NCBI GenBank assembly: GCA_018873245.2
Contig: JAEMBT020000005.1
Coordinates: forward strand, 352,001 to 416,000
Length of the DNA: 64,000 nucleotides
Source of the DNA: Archegozetes longisetosus
Lineage: Eukaryota; Arthropoda; Arachnida; Sarcoptiformes; Trhypochthoniidae
Reading direction: 5' to 3'
The position numbers were made by a program, and so were the translations under genes. Under the pieces are notes generated by a model. It searched no databases. It worked only from the letters and a program-made list of their open reading frames with translations, and was not told the origin of the DNA. The first letter of the stretch is position 1; every line of letters begins with the position of its first letter. Positions 34,887 through 46,719 of the stretch are shown here, in pieces.

Positions 34887-37213
34887 ATGTATTGTCCGTC
34901 GTCCTCATATACTGTTAACGTATTGTCGATCATGAAAATGCTACAAAATGCTAGTAGTGCGAGTACATCCGCGTCCAAAGACAAAACTTTTGGCTTTAGT
35001 GTAAAAGACATATTAGACTTACCGACACATAAGTCAAGTCGTGCTAATCCTAATTCCAGTCCAATAACAAATGGTTCATCAACTCTAACACTCGATGGAA
35101 GTGGTGATAACTGTCTTACATCGGCCAACTCTGCGGCCTATCATCCGGCGGCGGCCGCGCTCTACTATAGCGCTGGCATTTGTGATAATCCATACGCACG
35201 ATGGTTACCACCATCTGAAATGCTTACTTATTCTACACCTTTGCGTAAGTATTGAGTGATCGCACGATTTATTTTTTCTGATGTTGTAAAAGTGCAATTT
35301 GTGAAAATGCTATTTACTCATAAAAGGCCAGAAGTCCTGTTAGATATCTATGTTCGATTATTCTTCATGTCCATACTTTTATTTAAACAGCTGTCTGAAC
35401 AAATTTCTGGTTAGTTATATTGATCCAAACTAATTTGGCGTCAATTTAAGTGTACTTGGAAAAAATTTTAATAATGTTAGAAAAATCTGAAGGTAAAAAT
35501 TGATTTACCAAACACTAAGTAAAAAGAAAAAAGATAATAAAAATTAAAGATAGGATAATTAACAGAATAAACATCTTTAGTAGATGCCAATTAAGAAATT
35601 TAATGCGTGTCTACAATTTCAGTCCTTGGATTGGAGATAAAAATTCAATTGAATCAAAATCTATTCAAATTTAAGAATTTTGCACAAAATCCTATAAATT
35701 TTGGTCTCAAGCTTGCAAGTTCACTTTTAAATCCTTCCAAAAGACTTTCCATTTGAAAGACTTGAAGTAAAAAATTAGACTTGATTCAATTTACTTTGTT
35801 AAATCTAAATTTGAAAAATATCATATCGATTATAAACAATTGTAAGGATTATTTTTGACTTGTTTCTGATTTAATGGATCTATTTTATTTTTATAACCTG
35901 ATAATCAGGAACTGCAGTCACCTCGAGCACTTATCAAAAAAATGCTTACTTTACGAATCACTTTCATCAACAAATACAACAACAGGCGTCAACTTCAGCT
36001 TTCATATCATCGCTCACCGCAAGTTTCATGAACTCTGGACAAAAGAGAAAAAGAAGACATCGAACTATATTCACAGAAGAACAATTGGAACAATTGGAAG
36101 CAGCTTTTGATAAAACTCACTATCCAGATGTATTGCTAAGAGAGGAATTGGCTCTAAGAGTCGAGCTTAAGGAAGAAAGAGTTGAGGTATAATACTAATT
36201 AGTTGCTTAAGTTTGCATTTCTTATTATTAAGAACAGATTTTCGAAGTGCTCAAAATCTACGAAACGTTAGATAATCTCTGAAAAAAGGTTTATGAACAC
36301 CAATCGGTTCTTCAAGTACAGAATCATGTTATTCAGTGTATTGTATACAGTATATCATATTTTACTGCTTTTGTTCCGATTTTGTTTATTGCGTTGACAT
36401 CGAGATCGCTCAAATTTGACCAAACGTCATAGAAAACAAGTTAGGCTCAATTATCAATTACAATAAAGATTTTGATTTACATTGTAAAAATTGACTAAAA
36501 CATCTTACTATATTTTTGCAACCTTTCTAAAAACTTACATTTCATTTGAATAAGCAGTTTAAGCGATCACCTACAAATAATAACGTTTCTTCCGATTACA
36601 TCATCGAGTAATATATTGAGTGCTGTTGAAAAAACTCGAAAAAATTGAAAAAAAAATTAGATTTTTGCCGAAAGTGTCTCTCTAATCCAAGGCTTTGTTG
36701 ATCTACTTCATAATACTTACGATTTCTATATTTGACTCCTATAGCACTGAATTTGGCGCACGTAATATTGTAGCCAAGAAAGTATATGATTATGAAGCGA
36801 ATGCTTTTGACAATTTTAATTAAATTGAGTTTTATTCCATTTCGATAATACTTAGGCCTATAATTATTGTAATTCAATCCCAAAAGTTAGTCACTACATC
36901 TAATCAAACAAAAAACTTATCATATAATTGAAAAGGAATCAATTGAATTGTGACCACTTGTCGAATATTCATTTTGGATACAGAAGTTAATAAACCTGTC
37001 ATTAGCACAATAGATCAAGAGTGCAATCCCTCCAAACCCACACTTGTATTATCACAATCGAAATCTAATTGAATTTTCCGTACTTTTATCGAATGATATT
37101 ATCATCTTTTATAGGTTTGGTTCAAAAACCGTCGCGCGAAGTGGAGAAAACAACAAAGAGAGGAATCTGAAAAATTACGCGCACAGAATATAAGTAGCTT
37201 GAACAAGATATGA
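34887..37213 (+). CDS. Gsc: Goosecoid-type homeodomain transcription factor with NK2.2-like N-terminus
   Basis: Predicted 241-aa nuclear transcription factor. Exons 34887-35244, 35918-36186 and 37115-37213; joins are in phase (GTAAGT donor phase 1; GTATAA donor phase 0). The homeodomain (about residues 164-224) is goosecoid class: [21 protein letters not shown], and Lys50 in WFKNRRAKW. The intron falls just before VWFKNRR, as in other Gsc genes. Exon 2 has a stop just upstream and no Met except the one directly before the homeodomain, so an upstream exon is needed. Exon 1 supplies [10 protein letters not shown] (residues 37-46), usable as an eh1/TN Groucho-binding motif, and [14 protein letters not shown] (100-113). 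Both resemble NK2.2/vnd proteins more than known Gsc N-termini. An alternative acceptor at 35909 adds three codons; the start may be 34932 instead. The alternative reading is that exon 1 belongs to a vnd-like gene. Confidence 0.8.
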
Positions 37214-37647
37214 TCACTTCAAAATAGTAAAAAAGTTTTGTATATTTCGATTCTGAGCAGTCAAAAACGATTCTCTAAAGTTTTATTTGATAAACAGTTT
37301 GCTGAGTAATGTTTCCTAATTTAAACTTATAAATTTATCTTATTTGCGATCTATATATTTTCGTTTCATTGTCACTTATCCATCATCTATCGCATTGAGT
37401 ATTGGATGTGTAATAGTTTTAGTCTATAAAAGTATAAAAGGCTCCAAAAATTTTATTGTAATAGTAATAATAAGATTAAACTTAAGATTGAGGATTAGTC
37501 TTCTCAAAAAATAACGATTGAGAAAAATGACCATTATTTATCGCAATAATCTGTCATCCAAATTGTGTCCAATCAGCGTAAATTATTGCATATAAACTGT
37601 AGTGTAATTATTAGTTATTTAATGTAATTTGTAAGTAAAAACATGTG

Positions 37648-37653
37648 AATAAA
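37648..37653 (+). terminator. Poly(A) signal of the goosecoid-type gene
   Basis: AATAAA 435 bp downstream of the stop codon, the nearest clear signal on this strand. Confidence 0.45.
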
Positions 37654-40600
37654 CTATTTTGAACTTTATTATTGTTTAATTCATGGATTTTGTTTAAACT
37701 GATTGCAAGTAAAACACAATTATTATATAACCTGAGAATACTGATTGGTTATATAAGCTTTTGAAAAACTCGATGATTGTAATAAAGATTTGATAGAGCA
37801 TTAGAGTATTACATGAGTTAATACAGGAATTTGAATAATAGATACCATATAAATGACTCTCAACTCAATTCTATTTGATTCTATTTCGTGGATAAGGATA
37901 TATAATAAAATCTAATATTAAAGCGGAAAAGTTTTTTCTATTCACATAATATCGCTTTTAGGCTGTTCTTATTAGGGTTTCACTGTTTTTATCTAATACC
38001 CAAAATCGGCAGAAGACTTATAAGTACCATTAAGTTATTGTTAGCTTAAAATCATTCTGTTAGCCGTTGCTGATTAAAAATTATTTTTCGAATCACTATT
38101 CAATTTGGAGAATCACTAAAAGTTTACTAAACATTCAACAACAATAAGAAATTAATCAACGTTTCATTAATTTACAAGAAGTTTCCAAAAACTTAAGACA
38201 GTATAATCAACAAGAACTAAATTTTTCCATTACTAAAAAGCAGCCATAAGAAAACCATTTGCAGTTATATCAGTTATTAATTGCCACTAATGATTAGTTG
38301 ACATTGACTACATTGCAATTCTTACTTTTCAAATGTTAGTCGGTACAGCATTCAGTATTACTGTCTCAATAGTAACCGAGTAAATCTTCAAGTTGTCAAA
38401 TTCTTAATCAAATAATTTACTAAAAATCAAATCCATGTTTCTGGTAAAAAACCTTATCAAGAAAAACGGAAAATATCAAGATAAGTCTAATTTTTCGATG
38501 ATAAAATTTTGTCAGTATTAATCAGGAAACGATTTTATTGTATTACAATCTGAGCATAAAAAATACTCATAATGTGAAGAGTTGGGGAAACTGCCTTTTT
38601 GTGATCTCTTACAGTTTTGTATTTTCTCTCTTTGCTCTTTTTTCAATTTGAATTCCTGCTTCAATATATATATCTGTAAATCAATGAATCACTTTTATAA
38701 TGTAAATGTGCATCTGTTTTGTATTGTAGTTCTTTGTATTATTGTCCAAAGAGACCCTTCGGCGCATAAAATAAGGCCTGAAAACAGGCGAAGGATTTAC
38801 TTATTACCAATGGTTTTACAGTTTTAGGTTTTAGGTATTAGTGCTTTATATATCCAATGATTCCGTTTATGTGGCCTAAGGCACCGATTTCACCAATAGT
38901 AGCACAGACTTAGATTAAGCGAATGTAGAAATACAGTCAAATCATTTTCGATTTGGCTAAAAATCGATAAATATATTTTTTGATTCATCAATAATCCAAC
39001 AGAGTTCAAGAGTTTGAGAGTAATCCATTTTTCTCATCAAGTCGAAATTCTCTGTCAAATTCTCATTATGATTTTTATTAAATATATTCAAACGATTGCT
39101 TATAAAAAAAACTGTTGAGTCTAATTTTTTGACATATAAATATTTGATACATACACGACATGCTTCAACTTTATTCCGTATAATTTAAGAACACGATTTA
39201 TGAATCGAGCTTCAACTGTGCCTTCAATTACCAAAGACGAACATATCCCAAAATGGTAAAAGTTTAGTTGAGGCGATTAACGAAGCGGATAAATCTGAGA
39301 TTATCTGAGGCCACAGGATTTAGAGTAAAGCCCTCCTTTGAAACTGATATCAATATGAGCAGCGAAGGCGAAAAACCTTCTTTTTATTATTAAAGCGAGA
39401 GCTCATGGGAATCGGTTTATGAGATCAAAGATATATTTTTGCTGAAATCGCGTCCGCTGTCGGTGAAGGTTTCCATTCAAACGATGTTTTGGATATGGAG
39501 AAAGGCGTCACTCAAAGGATATCTCTAAATTTCTATGAGATTATTTTTGCCTAATCCAACTTAACCAAAATGGTAACAAATTGAATTCCAACAAACAGTA
39601 ATTAACAGATCGTTATTTCAAAGTTCAGCCCAAGTTCATTAAAACATAATAAGTTTAAGTGATAATCATCTTATTGCGCGAATTGGTCTATTGAAGTGAC
39701 AGTTCAGGGCTGATCGGACTCACTTCTCACACATGCTTCTCGATAACTAAGGTTAAAGATTGTTTAATTTGCCTTAAGAATGTGTTTAGTATAGATTTCT
39801 TTTTAAATGATCTTATATTTTCGACTAGATGTTGAATTTTTTCTCAGTTGATTTCTTTTTTATACATAAAAATTGAAGTAAAATAGGACTCAGAGTACAT
39901 TGAAACAGGAGAGATCGCATCTCAACAGAGCTATGCACAGCGTTTAGTTTGTTTTACTAAAACCTTCTATGCTTTATGCGGTTTTACGAACTTCTTTATA
40001 TCGGTAATACTTTTAGAAATTGTATTGAGCATAGAATAAGATTTAAAATTTCATTTTTCTTTTATGGTGAACCACTAAATGATGCAAAATTTTGCAGATA
40101 ATACTAAATAATAATAAATAATGCGGAATATTTGCGATAAAAAATGAATGCTATTCAGTATTATTTTTTAGTGCATAACAACTGATCCCATAATCATAGA
40201 TGAAAAGTAAAATTTTCTTTAAGCGATTGATTGTCATCTACTATATTATATGGTCTATTATCTGTAGTGGCGATACACAACTTCTCATATTATTGCTACA
40301 CAATGAGACCTCCCAGTATTCAATAAGCAGATTTATGTCTTCCTGGGGTTCAAGAGTTTGGCGGATCACTTCTGTAGACATATCGCACACCGCTTTTTGG
40401 TCAAGAAGAAAAATCAAACTTAAGTTTCCGGTTTAAATGTTATTCTGAACATTTGAGTTTTTATTATTATAACACTTCCTTAAAGTTTACTAGACATATC
40501 TATAATTTAAACTTTAAATATTAAAATTAATTATTTGCTGAAAAACAAAATGTTGACCTTACGAAATATTAAAAAAGAGTTCATTATTAACCGGACAGTG

Positions 40601-42459
40601 AAACCGAAACCCATAACAACTTGAGTAAGTATCTCATTGACTGTCTTTTCTTACTTGATTTGGTTCATATGTAAAGAGGAGAGAGAAAGAGAAGAGAACT
40701 GATTGGTCTCTAATCTGTTTGGACACAAACCTCTGCGGTTGGGCTAAAGCCACACACAGATGTGCTCTCAATAAGTTTTAGGTCTAAATGCCTTAAATAA
40801 AAAAGAATTAATCACACGGAAAATATGTTTACAACTGAATAAACTAAAGAGAAATGTTAGGGCATTACTTAAGCTTAGATTTCGCAAAAGCTTCAAATTT
40901 CGAAACTTGCAGAGAAAACCTTTGCAAAATATCAGTTATTTAAGATAGATTTATAAATGAGTTCATAAACAATGAATTTTTTCTGTCAACTATTAAATAA
41001 ATACGTTAAAACTTTATAATCTTGTGATAAGAGACTAGTTAAATATGAGATGTTTTGCTTATCAAAGGAGAGCGCACAAATTTTATTGTCAGAACGGTAT
41101 TTTAAAGAATGTTTCTCAACCTATCTTATTGAAGTAGTTTCGTTAATAATTAGCAAAGTACCAAAGTTTTCAGATTTTTTTGGTCCAGAAACTTTCCTCA
41201 GAATTTTGAAGTTTAGTTCGATTAATTTCTAAATTGAAATATTCCAAGTCAATGGGTCACTAATTGAACACGATTGAGATATCGATGGATACACCAAATT
41301 TGAACGCTTTGTTCCACTGCAAATTTACTGATTGCTTAATCAATTTAAGATCATACAACTAGTTAAATATTTAAAATTACTTGAAATACTTTTATCCTTT
41401 TATAGACCGAATATTATGTACAAAAGTTAGTGCTTCCAAGACTTTGAGTTAGGTGCAACATTTGACCGATTCCTCAATTAAACGAGTATAGAAAAGAATA
41501 TGTTGTTAAACTTAAGTTGTTTTTTGAAACTTTTATCTAGATCTACTATCTAAACTATACTTCAATGGGGCAACAATTTTAGGATATGTTTGAATTGATA
41601 AAAAATTGTCATCTTGCTTCATATTTAATATTAAAATTGATTGAAAACTAGTGATAAACTTATGGATAAAGAGCAGAATGAGATGAAAAGAATTGACGAT
41701 CTGGTTCTTGAAAGAGAAGTCAAATTCAAGTGAAAATCAATTAAATTAATTGGCTTAATCCAAATGAAGTCACGAGATCGAATCAACATTTAATTATATG
41801 AAGTCATATTACACTTTGTCACAATTAATTAAACTTTACTTTGATTTGACTTACATCTGATTTTTTATTATGATTTGGTTTGGTTTCAACTTTGATTCAG
41901 TCAAATCAAAGCTGGACCAGCACTCAAGCCGATTGCTTGAACTGGTTTTAGGTTAAAGTTATAGTCGTACTAAAGGTCTAGAAATGAATGCTTGTATATT
42001 ATAGCTAACTCGAGAAACAGAAAAGTCAGTTATCTTCATCCATTCCAATAAGCACTACAATGAAAGCTTTTTGATAATGTTCTAACAGAGTGCATATAAC
42101 GAACTTTGTCTTTCTCTTCTCAGCTGTCATAGCAAAATAGACAAAACTTCAGACATCTATTACAATATTCGAAAGTCATCCACTTTTATACAATAAAACT
42201 TGTTTAAAAGTTCCTAAGTTAATTCTATTTTAAAAGTTGATTTATTAAAGTTTGGTTACGCTCAAAAAAATTGTTTACCTTGATATTTGAATTGTTTAGA
42301 AGTATAGAATCGTTTAATGATAGATAAATGAATATAAAGCTAATATCTAACTAAGAGGTATTAGTTGTACTGATATATTTATAGAACCAGTTATAAAAGC
42401 AAGTCACATGTGGTGTTCATTTTTAAATCAAAATATTCTAAAACATTTAATCTTTGAAA
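37654..42459. other. Long intergenic region, no supported gene
   Basis: AT-rich. Two protein-like remnants were noticed. At about 39420-39550 (plus) a frame reads DQRYIFAEIASAVGEGFHSN. At about 40200-40440 the minus strand reads MSTEVIRQTLEPQEDINLL, overlapped by a signal-peptide-like frame on the plus strand. Neither has a closing exon model. Confidence 0.35.
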
Positions 42460-44442
42460 ATGTTGATTAATTCAAACATAGCTAATAATTTTCATCAAGT
42501 AATTCGTAATTTTTCATTTGGTCCAGCGAGTGCTTTGCCTGTTATTAAAGTACCAAAATATTTGAGAGACAATTTGAATAAAATTAGATTAAAACAAAAA
42601 AATATAGCCAAACAAATCAAAGAGAGTTCGAATAACGAGAAAAATATTGTGAGAAATAGTGCTAACAAAAATGTTATGATTATTAGTGGAAAAAATAAAA
42701 AATATAATCACTATTTGGGACAAGTCTATAGGGGTAAAAATATTCCGTTATTTAGTAAAGAATGGGTTAAAATGAAAACTAATGGTATTTATCTTATTGT
42801 TTGTTACTTATACTATATTTTGTTAAACTTTGAACTAATTGAAAGTTTGTTTTGATTTAATCTTAGGCGAGAAAATGCAGTTTCATATTTATGATAGTAA
42901 CCCGTCCAAAATAGAGGAAAGCTCGGACAGAAGTTTTAGTTTCGAGTCATTAGGACTTCACTCGTCTATTTGTGAAGCCATACAGTCATTAGGCATTAGT
43001 GAGCCGACAGCTATACAAGTGGGAGCCATTCCTGCCATACTCGATTACAAGAACATTATCTGTTCGGCTGAAACTGGCAGTGGAAAAACGATCGCATATT
43101 TGGCACCAATCATTCAAATGATCAGAGATTTCAAGGAACTCAAAAGAGAACAAACAAATAGAAAGTATCCGAGAGGTCTGGTTGTAGTGCCGTCCAGGGA
43201 GTTGGCTGAACAGGTCGGTCGAGTCGCTCAACATTTGGCCACTTATTGCGGAATTGGAGTGGCGGTCATGATTGGAGGCATTCCTCAACACATAAAACAT
43301 TCAGGAATGGATTTAGTCGTCTCTACCATTGGTTTGGTTCAACCTCTTGTTAATAAAGGTATTAATAGTTTTATTTAAATTGAGAGCTTATTTAAAACTC
43401 AAACTTTGAGCTCACCATAATTGATGTAATTGTGATAATTTTTTGTTTTTCTAACTTATAATCAGGTGTTTATTCGCTTAGTCGCCTCAATCATGTAGTG
43501 ATCGATGAATCTGACACCCTACTTGATGATTCGTTTAGTTTTGATGTTTTAGATTTATTGCAAAGTATTTTGGTGGGTATTCATATATATAAGGCAAATA
43601 CCTTAGAATTAAGACCTATTTACCAATTATTTTTATTGACAATAGATTAAAGAAAATGTTGAAGAAGAGGGCATTTCAAACGTAGGCTCACAAATAGTAT
43701 GCGTGAGCGCAACAATGCCTCAAAATTTAGAAGAATCACTCGGTTCTGTAGTAGATCTTGAAAACATTGAACGAATAACAACAGGAAGTTTGCATCAGAT
43801 TATGCCTCATGTCAAACAAAACTTTTATCGTATACATAAATACGAAAGACAAATAAAATTATTACAATTAGTCAAAAAAGATTATCAAAGTGGACGACCA
43901 GTTATGATATTTAGTAATCGAACCAATTCTTCCAATTGGATCTATCATTATCTCAACGAAAATGGCATAAAATGTCTGAGACTCAATAAAGACATTTCAG
44001 ATGAAGAACGCATTGATCAGTTTCGCAGATTTCAAGAGGGAGAATGTGATGTGATTTCGTGCACAGACCTGGGCTCAAGAGGACTAGACACGACTAGAGT
44101 AGCATTTATAGCATTCAATTAAAATGAATATCGAATAATTCTATTTTTCCAACTTTTTCATATCAGGTCAGACATGTGATCAATTACGATTGTCCACATT
44201 ACGTTTCTGATTATATTCATCGGTCGGGAAGGACTGGACGTATCGGTGCTAAAAATGATTGTTTAGTGAGCACTTTAGTTTCTTTCAAAGCTGATGCGCG
44301 AATGGTTCAACAATTAGAACTTTCTTTGCGTCAAAATAAAGCTATTGATTACGTGAACGCCAACGTGAAGCAAATTTTGAAAGAGAAACAAAATCTTAAT
44401 AGAAACAAGTCAACATCTGGAAGAAAAAGAAGAAAAACATAA
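42460..44442 (+). CDS. DDX28: DDX28-like mitochondrial DEAD-box RNA helicase
   Basis: Predicted 550-aa ATP-dependent RNA helicase; human DDX28 (540 aa) acts in mitochondrial large-ribosomal-subunit assembly. Exons 42460-42784, 42867-43358, 43466-43572, 43646-44098 and 44167-44442, all in phase. The Met at 42460 starts a basic, acid-free N-terminus (RNFSFGPASALPVIKVPKYL) suited to mitochondrial import. Helicase motifs in order: Q motif (FESLGLHSSICEAIQSLG), motif I AETGSGKT (about 176), Ia PSRELAEQ, II DESD (about 286), III SAT (about 329), IV MIFSNR, V SRGLDTT, VI HRSGRTGR (about 477). The C-terminal tail is Lys/Arg-rich. Motif II is DESD rather than DEAD. The gene converges on ANAPC13, 142 bp apart. 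Confidence 0.9.
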
Positions 44443-44584
44443 TTAACATAACTTAAGTCATTAAATCTTCGATTATTATGAGTTTGTTATCGATCAATTC
44501 AAATAAGTGAATAGAGTTTTCAAATTTTTGTCACTAAACCATTCAAAACTATATAAAGTCTATATTAAACATAAAACTCAAGTA

Positions 44585-44845
44585 TTAATTCAAATTATTA
44601 ATATTGAACTGATTGTTAATATAATTGCTATGCTGATTATTTAAAATGCGATTGAGAGCCAAATCATTCCATTTGAATTCGAGATCTTTAAGCGTTTCGT
44701 TTGCATTTCCGTTATCTGGTTCGGGATCCGGTAATTCAATCACTGGAACTGCTATTTCTTCAAATGGCAATTCTTTAATGTCTTCACACCACTGCTTATC
44801 CACTAATAATATGAGTCTTCCCTCTCTTTGCAATTCGCTATCCAT
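44585..44845 (-). CDS. ANAPC13: Anaphase-promoting complex subunit 13
   Basis: 86-aa single-exon protein. It matches APC13 throughout: MDSELQREGRLILLVDKQW, LPFEEIAVPVIELPDPEPDN and FKWNDLALN are the conserved blocks (human protein 74 aa). APC13 (Swm1) is a small structural subunit that stabilises TPR subunits in the APC/C cell-cycle ubiquitin ligase. The C-terminal tail is Asn-rich (NNQHSNYINNQFNINN) and slightly longer than usual. Its 3' end faces DDX28; its 5' end is divergent from EIF3K. Confidence 0.93.
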   Translation of the reverse strand: MDSELQREGRLILLVDKQWCEDIKELPFEEIAVPVIELPDPEPDNGNANETLKDLEFKWNDLALNRILNNQHSNYINNQFNINNLN

Positions 44846-45279
44846 TCAATCAATAATTCAGTTTTTTATTATTATTATTAAATGAGATTTTTCTTATTTT
44901 TGCACTTATTTTATGATTTGATAACATTTAAACCCAATGCAAACAATAATTCAAATATTCAAACTGAACTAATCTTTACTTTACCCCAAAACCAGTTGAA
45001 TATCAGTAATTGCAGGCAAATGTTCAAAACATGCTTTGTATGATTCGTACACAAATCAGGGGTTTTTCTCATTACAAAGTGAACAATAAGTGGAAAAAAT
45101 GTTTTTAGAGTTTAGTTTATTTGACCAAAAGTAGTGAATAAAACCGAAACAAATATAGAAATCCCCGAATAGAAGTGAACGAATAGAAGTGAACGAATAG
45201 AAGTCAACGTGTTGTGACTTTTTGAGACGTGTTTTAATGACAAAATTGTTTTGAATTAATAATAATATAATTAAGAGAA
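44846..45279. promoter_or_regulatory. Bidirectional promoter region ANAPC13/EIF3K
   Basis: 434 bp between divergent start codons. It includes three tandem copies of a GAATAGAAGTGAAC-like unit at about 45169-45209. No TATA box is evident. Frames crossing it (45056-45454 minus) are shadows. Confidence 0.4.
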
Positions 45280-46393
45280 ATGTCGGAACAAATGCAATTA
45301 CAAGTGAAACAAATGCTTCGAGGAATCGACCGGTAATTGAGTTTGGATCTGATTGAATGTTTGGATTAATGTAATGATTATTAAATTTAGTTATAATCCA
45401 AATAATTTGCAAATATTGGAGAACTATATCAACGATCAGTCGCGCGACAATCACTACGACTTAGAGGCAAATCTGGCAGTTCTTAAGTTATATCAATTCA
45501 ACCCTCAATTGACTGAGAAATCGATTGTTCTGAAGATATTATTAAAAGCTTTGACTTCTTTGCCGAACACGGATTTTGTTCTGTCGAAATGTCTGATCGA
45601 TAGCTCTTTGGTTTGTATTGAGTGTCAATACAATTATGAACTGATTTAATGATTTGTAATTAATTGCAGTTAGAGGAGGAACCGCTTAATACAGTTCTGA
45701 ATTTACATCATTTACTCGAAACGTGTCGTTTCGAAGAGTTTTGGGTAAATATCAGTCCATCAGTTATGTGATTAAATAAATAGTTAACTACTTTAGTCCA
45801 TTTCTAATAACTTCACATTTAGTTTATATGATATCTGATGTGAAGTTTTCGCTATTGGACGAAATGAAACACTTATTAACTAACTATTTGAATGTCAACC
45901 ACTTTATACTGACCTTAAGAATAGTTATTGAGTGAACATAATTATTGACTTGTATTATGTAATTTAGTTTTTGATTTTATGCTTTATTGAGACAAATGAT
46001 GTGAACTTAACTTAAGTTTTATTTAAATGATTTAAGGGAGAACTGAGAGCTCGGCCTCAACTGCTTAATGGAATGACCGGATTCGAAGACTCGATAAGAA
46101 AATGTAATTTTTTCAAAATTAGATGAACTGAAATGATTTGTATTTTGCGTTTTGTAGTTATTTGTCACGTAATAAAAATAACGTATCAGACAATAGAGAA
46201 GACAAGTTTGCGCTCACTTTTGGGCGGTTTGGCCGACAATCAGTTGTCATTTTGGATGAATGAAAACGGCTGGAAAGATATGGAAAACGGTTTCGTTTTT
46301 ATTACTAATCAGGAGGAAAACATCAAAACTAAGAATATAACTGAAAAAATTGATTTGGAAAATGTCGCACAAGTTATAACAGCCTATCGATAA
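45280..46393 (+). CDS. EIF3K: Translation initiation factor eIF3 subunit K
   Basis: Predicted 216-aa cytosolic protein (human eIF3k 218 aa). Exons 45280-45332, 45391-45610, 45670-45744, 46037-46103 and 46158-46393; every join closes in phase. The start ATG (AGAAATGTCGG) gives [20 protein letters not shown]. Signature blocks follow: [64 protein letters not shown], and the C-terminal winged-helix part [15 protein letters not shown] to ENVAQVI. eIF3k belongs to the PCI-containing outer part of eIF3 with eIF3l. The region RPQLL in exon 4 is shorter and less conserved. Poly(A) signal at 46426. Confidence 0.95.
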
Positions 46394-46425
46394 CCATTCT
46401 AATTATTGATATTAGATCTGTGACT

Positions 46426-46431
46426 AATAAA
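46426..46431 (+). terminator. Poly(A) signal of EIF3K
   Basis: AATAAA 32 bp after the stop codon. Confidence 0.6.
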
Positions 46432-46544
46432 AATGATTCAATTGAATAGTTCGCGTTACCAAAAGTAATTTCAAATATTTATTACTGAATTTTCCTGTTT
46501 TCGTGAAAATTTTCTCAAAATATTTACTAAAAACAATACGATAA

Positions 46545-46550
46545 TTTATT
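46545..46550 (-). terminator. Poly(A) signal of ATP9
   Basis: AATAAA on the minus strand 170 bp after the ATP9 stop. With the EIF3K signal at 46426, the two convergent transcripts would end about 100 bp apart. Confidence 0.45.
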
Positions 46551-46719
46551 TTTTTTTTATTATACATCATATGAATCCATTAAAATAGACAACATTTGAA
46601 TTTTGATATATTCATACATATGTATCTTTTTAAAGCAGTTATCAGTAAAACGTTAGATATTTGAAGTTATATTTAAACTGATCAAAAGTAAAACTTTTGA
46701 AAGCAATGGAAAGATTAGT

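Noticed and set aside
40200-40436. 78-aa signal-peptide-like plus-strand protein
   Set aside because: The antisense reads more like protein; no promoter or conservation evidence for the plus frame.
42989-43300. 103-codon minus-strand frame
   Set aside because: Antisense shadow of DDX28 exon 2.
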